A stretch of 41,282 nucleotides of DNA from Nitrospirales bacterium (lineage in GTDB: Bacteria; Nitrospirota; Nitrospiria; Nitrospirales; UBA8639). The stretch lies in the NCBI GenBank assembly GCA_029261275.1, contig JAJDBR010000245.1, forward strand, positions 1 through 41,282. The letters run 5' to 3'. Positions 35,503 through 41,282 of the stretch are shown here, piece by piece. Each line of letters begins with the position of its first letter. Positions within the stretch are counted from its first letter, which is position 1. The position numbers and the translations under genes were made by a program. Below the pieces are notes generated by a model. It made no database searches, was not told the origin of the DNA, and saw nothing but the letters and a program-made list of their open reading frames with translations.

Positions 35503-35820
35503 TTATGGGAGAAGAAAAGGAGGACCGCGAGAGGCCGGGTGATGGCTGAAGCCAAGACTTGGGAGTGTTGGGCGAGGAAGGTCAAGAAGAGCAAGAATCT
35601 TCGAAGAATTTTCTACAAAAATTTGAAGAACATGAAGCCCTTGTCCTGCTTGGCAAGACCAGCTACACCAATCTTGCTCATGTGTCTGTTGATCATGCCC
35701 AGCGTGCTCGAGGTGCACAGAAAGGTTTTGTGTCAGGCCAGTACTAACGAAAAGAAAGCTGACCCCTAGGAATAGGCAGAAAAATTTGCGCATGAATGGA
35801 GACTGAGGAAGTAGAGTCAT
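35503..35820 (-). CDS. Small exported CxWxC protein, copy B of an unrecognised family
   Basis: A 105-residue product with a hydrophobic export segment (KFFCLFLGVSFLFVST), then a His/Gln-rich stretch (HLEHAGHDQQTHEQ), the motif WCSWSCQAGQ, a Leu/Pro-rich middle and the end SRGPPFLLP. The two other copies (36435-36806, 40701-40994) share the order: export segment, His stretch, C-x-W-x-C-x3-Q (Q conserved or similarly placed), Pro-rich tail, R-[GA]-P-P. Both ATG choices (35820 or 35793) lack a strong Shine-Dalgarno. DUF2946-like copper-associated proteins have a comparable plan, but I cannot claim membership. A metal-binding role is inferred from Cys and His. Confidence 0.55.
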   Translation of the reverse strand: MTLLPQSPFMRKFFCLFLGVSFLFVSTGLTQNLSVHLEHAGHDQQTHEQDWCSWSCQAGQGLHVLQIFVENSSKILALLDLPRPTLPSLGFSHHPASRGPPFLLP

Positions 35821-36000
35821 GTCTAACGAAAATTTGAAATGTAATCCCTAAATATTTTGCTCAACCTAACGGGTTTTCAAAAAACTGTCTACCTACTGCT
35901 GCTTATCAATGCTACACTTTTTATTACCTGTTGATGCTACGCATTTATGCACTTTCCTCTACAGATGAATGCGGTCACTTTCAACACTTCAGGCAAGAAA

Positions 36001-36207
36001 TTATCGCGTGCCAGTGGTGATCGGTTCCCAATAGTCTTTGCGGTTGTGTTCAACCAAGGTGTCAATTGAATCACGGAAGATACGCAAACTCCCTTTTCCG
36101 ATTTTCGTGGCTTTGAGACGGTCTTCTTCTACCCAACGGTAAATGGTCCACCGGCTCACGTTTAACGCCTTGGCGGCTTCGCTGACACGTAACAATTCTT
36201 GATTCAT
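36001..36207 (-). CDS. Excisionase-type helix-turn-helix protein (HTH_17 family)
   Basis: A 68-residue DNA-binding protein with AAGGAGG seven bases before the ATG. The helix-turn-helix is LRVSEAAKALNVSRWTIYRWVEEDRL, followed by the wing KIGKGSLRIFRDSIDTLVEH. The family includes phage excisionases and small transcription factors. There is no integrase or attachment repeat nearby, so a local regulator is more likely than a mobile-element remnant. It sits between two CxWxC genes, with about 180 noncoding bases downstream and 227 upstream, so it may control them. Confidence 0.88.
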   Translation of the reverse strand: MNQELLRVSEAAKALNVSRWTIYRWVEEDRLKATKIGKGSLRIFRDSIDTLVEHNRKDYWEPITTGTR

Positions 36208-36434
36208 TGCCTGCCCTCCTTAACACGCGAATAAAAGCGTTCCTCACGTTCATAACAATAACCAAAAGTTTTTCCCCTGAGATGAAATAGGTTCCTGGTT
36301 TCCTGAGCTGACGTTTTGCAGACTCAGGGAGTCGTGTATTAATCCCTAAAGAATCACAATGCAGAGGAAAGGTAATTGTTTCCTTGTCTGTGAATGGTAT
36401 TCATCACAATTGAGAACTGGGGATTGAGAAGGAA

Positions 36435-36806
36435 TCAGAGCAAAGGAGGTCCACGGGGGGTTGCAAAGGAAAAGGGAGAGGGAACTAAAGGAATGGCTAG
36501 GGGGAGTACGATTCTAAGAAGAATGAGAAGGGGAAGTGGAGTAAGGTTTTCTGTTGGCGTTGCCGAAGCGGTGATTTGCCCAACCTGGCATGCCCATACA
36601 CAGAGGATAGAAGTTGATGATTGATGATCCTGATGATGTGAAGGTTGGGGATTGCTTGCGGTTGAAGCACAAAATGTTCCAACCGCTATAAGAGTGAGGT
36701 GAATTCCAAGAAGACCGGCGACCAGAAAGGTGGTGAAGGAAGGCCTGGTGTCTACCCGCTTGAGGGACAGAAATGAATTGAGCTGAGAAGGTCGGTGGAA
36801 GCGCAT
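36435..36806 (-). CDS. Small exported CxWxC protein, copy A, last gene of the TonB operon
   Basis: A 123-residue product that starts 19 bases after exbD stops and therefore belongs to its operon. The N-terminus is long and basic, then a hydrophobic segment at residues 27-45 (TFLVAGLLGIHLTLIAVG) leads to a His stretch (SHHQDHQSS), the motif LCVWACQVGQ, a Pro/Leu-rich region and the end TPRGPPLL. The start lacks a clear Shine-Dalgarno, so translation may depend on coupling to exbD. See the 35503-35820 entry for the shared plan. Another frame on the same strand is open across the region, but this frame is the one with the family motif. Confidence 0.55.
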   Translation of the reverse strand: MRFHRPSQLNSFLSLKRVDTRPSFTTFLVAGLLGIHLTLIAVGTFCASTASNPQPSHHQDHQSSTSILCVWACQVGQITASATPTENLTPLPLLILLRIVLPLAIPLVPSPFSFATPRGPPLL

Positions 36807-36825
36807 TGGATTCGTATGGCAAAAA

Positions 36826-37236
36826 TTATTCTGAAGATGACGGTTGTGTTGCGATGCCCATACTGGTGATCCCGCTGAGACGAATGAGATCCATTACCTT
36901 AATGACTCGTCCGTGTGGGACATATTCGTCGGCATTGATGAGTAAAGAAGGATCCGATGATGTTTGTCGAAGGTAGGTTAGTCGTCTTTCGAGTTCTTCT
37001 AGTGTAATGACCTCTTTGTTGTAATAGAGTATGCCTTCTCGAGTCAGCGTAAGGGACACATGCTCGTCGAGGGAATCGGTTGAAGATTCGGCTGTGGGCA
37101 GTGAGACGGGCATACCATGCTGAAGGGTCATGGACAGGGTAGCGATCATGAAAAACACCAGCAAGAAGAACATGGTGTCAATCATGGGAATGATTTCGAT
37201 GCGCGGTTTCTTTTTGGCGGCGGCTGACAGTCTCAT
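36826..37236 (-). CDS. exbD: ExbD-type proton channel subunit
   Basis: A 136-residue ExbD that with ExbB uses the proton gradient to energise TonB. It shows the cytoplasmic basic start (AAAKKKPRIEI), one membrane helix with the essential Asp (IPMIDTMFFLLVFFMIATL), and a periplasmic domain (VSLTLTREGILYYN, LLINADEYVPHGRVIKVMDLIR). The length is normal. Its ATG overlaps the exbB stop (ATGA, 37233-37236), so translation is coupled. Confidence 0.95.
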   Translation of the reverse strand: MRLSAAAKKKPRIEIIPMIDTMFFLLVFFMIATLSMTLQHGMPVSLPTAESSTDSLDEHVSLTLTREGILYYNKEVITLEELERRLTYLRQTSSDPSLLINADEYVPHGRVIKVMDLIRLSGITSMGIATQPSSSE

Positions 37237-37844
37237 AGATTGGTGGGCTTGATCAGGTGTTGGAGCATGGCCTCGGTTTTCGTGGCAAAATGTTCGATCT
37301 TTTCGGTTTCTTGTTCCATTCGCGCGACGAAAAAATTGTAGGGGATTAGGGTGGTCACCGCGACAACAATACCCGCTGCGGTGCAGATTAGGGCTTCCGC
37401 CACTCCTCCGGTCACCGCATGGGGATTACCTAAGCCAGTTTGGGACATGATGCCAAATGAATCAATCATGCCGATGATCGTTCCCAATAATCCCAAGAGT
37501 GGCCCGAGGGTGATTACGGTATCCAATAGGGGAAGGCCGCGTTTCATCTTGGTAAGTTCGACAATGGCGGCAGCTTCCATGGCTTGGCTTGGATAGTTGG
37601 TGCGTTGGTGAACTCCTGTGGATATGACTCGAAGCACAGGGCTGGGTTGAGGCTCTGCGACGGCGAGTGCATCGGTGAATTTTTCTTGTTCGATAAGCGA
37701 GAGCATTTTCGGTGCCAAACGACTGGCTTGGAAATTTCTAAAATAGATGAATCGTTCAATGCTGACGGTAAGTGCGAGAAGAGAACAACCTATGATGGGA
37801 ATCATCATCCATCCCCCGCTCATGAGTAAGTTAAGAAATTTCAT
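37233..37844 (-). CDS. exbB: ExbB/TolQ/MotA-type proton channel subunit
   Basis: A 203-residue ExbB beginning at ATG 37844 with AGAAGGT upstream; the ORF-track start 42 bases earlier overlaps tonB and is not used. Three membrane helices are visible: GGWMMIPIIGCSLLALTVS, then after a long cytoplasmic loop (VIRVISTGVHQRT region) the pair LGPLLGLLGTIIGMIDSFG and ALICTAAGIVVAVTTLIPYNFFV. The TLGPLLGLLGTIIGM motif is the family signature. The gene follows tonB by 25 bases and overlaps exbD. It is complete. Confidence 0.95.
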   Translation of the reverse strand: MKFLNLLMSGGWMMIPIIGCSLLALTVSIERFIYFRNFQASRLAPKMLSLIEQEKFTDALAVAEPQPSPVLRVISTGVHQRTNYPSQAMEAAAIVELTKMKRGLPLLDTVITLGPLLGLLGTIIGMIDSFGIMSQTGLGNPHAVTGGVAEALICTAAGIVVAVTTLIPYNFFVARMEQETEKIEHFATKTEAMLQHLIKPTNL

Positions 37845-37869
37845 CGGTGTACCTTCTCTGTGGGAGTCG

Positions 37870-38766
37870 TTAACTATTGAGGTCAAAGTTTATGGGGATA
37901 TCAACCCATTTTGCGATGGGGATGTTCCCATCTTTGGCTGGTTGGAAGATCCAGTTTTTCACGGCGGCTTGTGCCGCCTGATCCAATGTTGGATGTCCAC
38001 AGCTTTTACGAATTGAGACTTGGCTGGGAATGCCGTTTGTGTCGATGAGGGTACGAATAATGACTGTTCCTTCCCATTCAGATTCTCGTGCCACTCGTGG
38101 ATAAATCGGCTTGGATGATGACATGATCGTTGGGCGAGTCATCGTCGTTCCTGAATGAGCTGGTGGTGTGGCAGTGAGCCTCGGTGGTGCTGTCAATGTC
38201 GGTGGAGCGGGAAGTGACCGAGCTCCTGAATGTTTGTTTGTCACTATCGGCAACGGGGGCAAGCTCCGATTCTTAGACTTGGGGCGACGATTCAGAGTCG
38301 GCAAGGAATGTGCTGTCTGTTGGCTGTGTGGCTGCTCTCGCATTTTCATCATCGCTCTGGCTTTCATGGCTTCTGAGGCTCGGATATCTTTCAGGATTGA
38401 TTTCTCTGGAATAGGTGGGGGCAATAGGGACTGTTTCATGGGCGGTGAGGGCGTCAGGTTGGTCTGTAACGGAGGTGATGGAGCCTGTGACCGATTGAGT
38501 GGTGTCGGAGGGGCCATAGCCGGAGGCGCAGATTCCCGCATAATGGTGTGCGGATGTTGGGACGACGTGGGAGGGGGTGGCGTCTGAAGGATATCCGGCG
38601 CTGGCAATAATCTAACCTGAACCGTTGGGGGTTCATCCTTTACAATAGTGGAGTGTGGCATAGAGGCCCAGCTGGCCAGGAGCAAACCATGCACCAGAAG
38701 ACTGCCTAAAGCGCTAAGCACAAAAATTTGAGTATCGGAGTGGTGATCAGGAAATGTCGACGTCAC
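37870..38766 (-). CDS. tonB: TonB energy-transducing protein
   Basis: A 298-residue TonB. An N-terminal helix (FVLSALGSLLVHGLLLASWA, with the characteristic His in the helix) is followed by a long Pro-rich linker (TPPPPTSSQHPH, SPPLQTNLTPSPP), then a C-terminal TonB domain (YPRVARESEWEGTVIIRTLI, SCGHPTLDQAAQAAVKNWIFQPA). It starts with GTG at 38766, sharing four bases with the TPR stop (GTGA), and so is translationally coupled to the TPR gene. ExbB and ExbD follow at once. It should energise the receptor at 30560-32866. Confidence 0.93.
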   Translation of the reverse strand: MTSTFPDHHSDTQIFVLSALGSLLVHGLLLASWASMPHSTIVKDEPPTVQVRLLPAPDILQTPPPPTSSQHPHTIMRESAPPAMAPPTPLNRSQAPSPPLQTNLTPSPPMKQSLLPPPIPEKSILKDIRASEAMKARAMMKMREQPHSQQTAHSLPTLNRRPKSKNRSLPPLPIVTNKHSGARSLPAPPTLTAPPRLTATPPAHSGTTMTRPTIMSSSKPIYPRVARESEWEGTVIIRTLIDTNGIPSQVSIRKSCGHPTLDQAAQAAVKNWIFQPAKDGNIPIAKWVDIPINFDLNS

Positions 38767-39809
38767 GACCCAACCCGTTTCAGGAGTTTGGCAATTCGCT
38801 CATCCTGTCCCCCAAGCTTCACATATTCTTTGTAATATTCCAGAGCTTTTTCTGAGTCATTAAGGTGAAATTCATAGAGCAGCCCCAAATTGTAATGGGC
38901 TTCGGATAAATCTGGGTTGAGGGCTAATGCGGCCCGGTACTGCTCTTCTGCCAACTTCAGTTGGGAAAGGGCAGCATAGACCACGCCTAAGTTAATATGG
39001 GCTTCGGAATTTTCCTGATCCAGCCGGAGGACATTTTTGAACGCCTCGGCTGCTTCTGTGTATTGTTCTTGTTGTTGGTACAACATTCCCAGATTGAAAT
39101 ACGGGTCGACGAGTTGTGGGTGGAGATCGATCACCCGTTGATAGGCGGCGATAGCTTTTTGGGTCTGGTCCGACTGCTGCGCCAATGCTCCTATCATGAG
39201 CCACCCATTCAAATGTTCAGGATTTTGGGCCGTCAATTGTTCAACATACGGCTGTGCCCGCTCGGGCTTGTCCTGCTGTAGGAACCAAAAGGCTAGGCCG
39301 TACAGTGCGTCAAGGTAATGAGGATCCAATTCTAAGACCTTCTGATGTGCTTCTATGGCCTGGGTGGCATCTTGACGTTGATCAAAAAGCGCAGCGAGTG
39401 CCGTCCAGCCTTCCAGATAATGCGGGTAGATCACTGAGGCCTGCCGAAAAGCCTTTTCCGCTTGTTCGAATTGGAATTGATCTTGATAGACAAACCCTAA
39501 ATCCACATACGCTTGAGCAAACGAGGGATAAGCATTGACGGCTTTTTTCAGTGCGACAATGGCCTGTTCCGGTAGGTTGAGTTGGGTCAAGACTAAGCCC
39601 AATAGGTGATGCGCTTCAGCATAGTTAGGATAGAGATGGATCGCATGCTCCAAGGGAGCTTTGGCGGATGCCCACTGATTGTGCTGATAGGCGGTATAGG
39701 CCTGAGAGAAGAGGTCTTGAGCCTCTCCGGCATGACTGTTTGTTTTAGGGCTGAATAGTAAGATGATGGTATAAAACAAGAAAAGATAGGTATTTCGATT
39801 AGAATTCAT
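38763..39809 (-). CDS. Exported TPR protein in the TonB operon
   Basis: A 348-residue protein with a signal segment ending near TNSHAGE and about nine TPR units. AAGGACGG lies before ATG 39809. It resembles the 29261-30319 product along its length, including YPNYAEAHHLLGLV and the end EYYKEYVKLGGQDERIAKLLK. It is encoded between two TonB-domain genes and overlaps tonB by four bases. Periplasmic TPR proteins are known partners of TonB in some receptor systems, so a role as a scaffold around TonB is a reasonable inference. Confidence 0.88.
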   Translation of the reverse strand: MNSNRNTYLFLFYTIILLFSPKTNSHAGEAQDLFSQAYTAYQHNQWASAKAPLEHAIHLYPNYAEAHHLLGLVLTQLNLPEQAIVALKKAVNAYPSFAQAYVDLGFVYQDQFQFEQAEKAFRQASVIYPHYLEGWTALAALFDQRQDATQAIEAHQKVLELDPHYLDALYGLAFWFLQQDKPERAQPYVEQLTAQNPEHLNGWLMIGALAQQSDQTQKAIAAYQRVIDLHPQLVDPYFNLGMLYQQQEQYTEAAEAFKNVLRLDQENSEAHINLGVVYAALSQLKLAEEQYRAALALNPDLSEAHYNLGLLYEFHLNDSEKALEYYKEYVKLGGQDERIAKLLKRVGS

Positions 39810-39840
39810 CTTTCCGTCCTTTTGCGTGGGTCGAAAGCAT

Positions 39841-40446
39841 TTACTGTACTAAATCAAATTGAATAGGAATATTGACGGTGGCGGCCACCGGAAAACCACC
39901 ATTCCTTGCTGATTGAAAAGTCCAGAGTGTTGCAGCCTTGATGGCATGGTCATCCAGGAGTGGATAGCCAGAACTTTTGTGGATACTGCCAGATTCTACT
40001 TTCCCGTTGGGCGCAATCTTCAACCGCACGATGACCCGACCGTGCCACCCCTGTTCACGAGCTCGTCTCGGGTATGGTGGGTGTTCTGTTTTCAATGGCT
40101 TAACCGGAGTATGGAGATTTGTGGTTTTGGCTGTGTGATCCAAAAGGATGCGCGACTGAGGAGGGATTGGCTTCATGATTTTCAGTTTTGGAAGAATCAA
40201 GTGGGTAGTGAGGCTCAGGGGATCATGTGTTGGCAATATAGGAATTGGAAATTTTAGGTCCCGAGGTGCCTGTTTAATCACTGCCCCTGTAATTTCTATT
40301 ACCTCTAATGTTTCAATCTCTTCCATGGCAGGCTCCATGCTGTGAGCGACGACCAGAGGGGAAAGAATCAATATGGCTGTTAACCAGAAGCTACCCTGAT
40401 ATGATACCCTTAGTGGAGAGAATATGAGAAATTTAATTATGGCCAT
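39841..40446 (-). CDS. Short TonB-domain protein with a TonB-box-like N-terminal segment
   Basis: A 201-residue product starting at MAIIKFLIF (40446), preferred to the TTG of the ORF track. A hydrophobic segment (FWLTAILILSPLVVAHS) is followed by an acidic segment EEIETLEVIEITGAVIK. That segment resembles the TonB box of receptors, where VLDEISVVS is the local example. A short linker and a C-terminal TonB domain follow (YPRRAREQGWHGRVIVRLKIA, SSGYPLLDDHAIKAATLWTFQ). The Pro-rich span is short, so it may not reach the outer membrane, and the N-terminal segment may be a cleaved signal rather than an anchor. It leads the operon, 31 bases before the TPR gene. Confidence 0.85.
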   Translation of the reverse strand: MAIIKFLIFSPLRVSYQGSFWLTAILILSPLVVAHSMEPAMEEIETLEVIEITGAVIKQAPRDLKFPIPILPTHDPLSLTTHLILPKLKIMKPIPPQSRILLDHTAKTTNLHTPVKPLKTEHPPYPRRAREQGWHGRVIVRLKIAPNGKVESGSIHKSSGYPLLDDHAIKAATLWTFQSARNGGFPVAATVNIPIQFDLVQ

Positions 40447-40700
40447 TACACCCTGTTCTTTACTATAGGACTGTATCTTTCTCTGCAATCTTATCAGGTT
40501 CTAGGGCCCCGATCTTTGGGAACTATAGCTAGCTCACCCTGAAAAATCACGGGAATGGTTCCCCTGAATGATCCAATACCTCATGAGTGAAGTCACCAAG
40601 CCAGATCCCCTTGGCTTAGCTAGGCTACGAAATTTTCGCAACCAGCAGCTGGTCTAAGAGGTGCGTCGGGAGTACGGTAAAGGATAAATTTTCACAAAGG
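40447..40700 (-). other. 254-base leader with several hairpins before the short TonB gene
   Basis: Between the small CxWxC gene and the short TonB gene, the - strand can fold AAGCCA/TGGCTT, GGGAA/TTCCC and an ACCAGC/GCTGGT pair. I compared it by eye with TPP, cobalamin and c-di-GMP riboswitch consensus elements and found no full match. No gene is visible. Confidence 0.3.
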
Positions 40701-40994
40701 TCAGATCGGGGGAGCTCGGCTGGGAAGGAAAATCTGACGAGGAGCCTTGATCAATGAAGGGGATAGTGGCTGTAAAATGTCGAGTGGTGAAATTTCCGGC
40801 GAGAAAACTTGCGCCTCAGTAGATAGGGCTTGTGCAGCTGTGCACATCCAAGCACAAATACCGGTGGTGTGGGTTTGCGAGGAATGATGCTGATGATCAA
40901 TGGCATGCAAGGCCATATCAGCCTCTAGAGAACCCATGACAAAGATGAGCACCATCGTGAAGGCCAGTGAGAGAGATTTGAGAAATGGCATCAT
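40701..40994 (-). CDS. Small exported CxWxC protein, copy C, first gene of the block
   Basis: A 97-residue product from ATG 40994 (the ORF track starts at a TTG 9 bases earlier). An export segment (LSLAFTMVLIFVMGSLEAD) precedes HAIDHQHHSSQTHTT, the motif ICAWMCTAAQ, a Pro/Leu-rich middle and the end PSRAPPI. This matches the plan of copies A and B. No clear Shine-Dalgarno is seen, but a good promoter lies about 55 bases upstream, so it is the first gene of the transcription unit leading into the TonB operon. Function unknown; metal binding in the periplasm is an inference from Cys and His. Confidence 0.58.
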   Translation of the reverse strand: MMPFLKSLSLAFTMVLIFVMGSLEADMALHAIDHQHHSSQTHTTGICAWMCTAAQALSTEAQVFSPEISPLDILQPLSPSLIKAPRQIFLPSRAPPI

Positions 40995-41046
40995 CGAATG
41001 CAATAAAGTGCGTTGACCAAGTACATTATCTAAATCTAGGGAAAAA

Positions 41047-41076
41047 ATCGTATGAAACTCTGCAATATCCTGTCAA
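41047..41076 (-). promoter_or_regulatory. Sigma70-type promoter of the TonB block
   Basis: On the - strand TTGACA (41071-41076) and TACGAT (41047-41052) are 18 bases apart, placing the start of transcription near 41040, about 45 bases before the ATG of the first small gene. The -35 box is perfect, the -10 fair. Confidence 0.55.
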
Positions 41077-41153
41077 GGCAATGAAAGGAATAGAGAGGGC
41101 AACTCCTCAACCTCAATTTGTTCTGGTTTCTTGACATTATCGGCTGGCTCGAG

Positions 41154-41181
41154 TTGATTCCCATCGATATTTCGGTATACT
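41154..41181 (+). promoter_or_regulatory. Possible + strand promoter reading out of the window
   Basis: TTGATT and TATACT are 16 bases apart, divergent from the - strand promoter at 41047. It would serve a gene beyond base 41282. No ORF begins in the remaining 100 bases. Confidence 0.4.
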
Positions 41182-41282
41182 AAGGACATTCAAGAGAGCA
41201 GAAGGCTTTCCAGCCAACAATCCCTATCTCTTATAGCGTCGTTCCACATCCATAAACTTTTTCTAAGGTAGCGTGGGCTTAT

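Noticed and set aside
36391-36412. TGAAT-GGT-ATTCA as a Fur-type operator upstream of the HTH gene
   Set aside because: It is a 5-base-arm palindrome only and does not match the Fur consensus closely enough to report as a site.
35503-36460. CCTCCTTT (anti-Shine-Dalgarno-like) near the 3' ends of two CxWxC mRNAs
   Set aside because: It is explained by the codons of the shared R-G-P-P ending, and the third copy does not have it.
40447-40530. GAACCTGAT text on the - strand resembling the 3' part of a TPP riboswitch
   Set aside because: The partner elements (GGGG-x-GC and GCTGAGA) are absent and the downstream genes are unrelated to thiamine.

Overview
Organism. The window looks like the chromosome of a member of Nitrospirota, most likely a Nitrospira-type bacterium with moderate GC. 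The evidence is the gene mix rather than any marker gene: a Tad pilus cluster, DUF3391-type HD-GYP proteins, an aguB-aguA pair, a DUF559 module, an Slp-type lipoprotein, a stand-alone periplasmic cytochrome c, and a TonB/ExbBD locus rich in TPR proteins. No rRNA, tRNA, CRISPR array or complete mobile element is visible, so the placement is an inference.

Layout. (1) Positions 1-4.3 kb, + strand: the end of a Tad/Flp pilus operon (cpaF/tadA cut by the window edge, tadB, tadC, and a TPR lipoprotein like TadD), closed by two hairpins. (2) 4.37-9.2 kb, - strand: a multi-PAS hybrid histidine kinase, an HD-GYP protein and a TPR lipoprotein. (3) 9.2-18.5 kb, + strand: a YihY/BrkB membrane protein, a PhoD-like phosphohydrolase, an unknown protein, the polyamine genes aguB and aguA (agmatine to N-carbamoylputrescine to putrescine), a beta-hydroxyacid dehydrogenase and an ABC-class ATPase. 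The aguA frame carries an N-terminal DUF559 nuclease-like module. (4) 18.5-20.4 kb, - strand: a small His-rich protein and a second HD-GYP protein. (5) 20.7-25.5 kb, + strand: an exported Lon-type (S16) protease domain without ATPase, a HAD nucleotidase-like protein, a single-domain response regulator, a class 3 lipase and an exported protein with tandem repeats. (6) 25.7-27.3 kb, - strand: an operon of cytochrome c, a DUF5666-like protein and an Slp lipoprotein. (7) 27.5-29.2 kb, + strand: a fused APH-like/P-loop kinase and a 58-residue membrane protein missed by the ORF track.

Main find. From 29.3 to 41.1 kb the - strand holds what looks like one large TonB-dependent envelope system. A compact operon encodes a short TonB-like protein, a TPR protein, a full TonB, ExbB, ExbD and a small Cys/His protein, with overlaps or gaps of 19-31 bases. 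It is followed by an excisionase-type HTH protein, another small protein, an exported unknown, a sialidase-fold protein with a CxCC motif, a TonB-dependent receptor with a coiled-coil N-terminus, and a second TPR protein like the first. Three small proteins (about 36.6, 35.6 and 40.8 kb) share an N-terminal export segment, a His-rich stretch, a CxWxC motif and a C-terminal R-[GA]-P-P. I do not recognise this family. Together with the CxCC motif it suggests handling of a metal, possibly copper, but the sequence does not prove the substrate.
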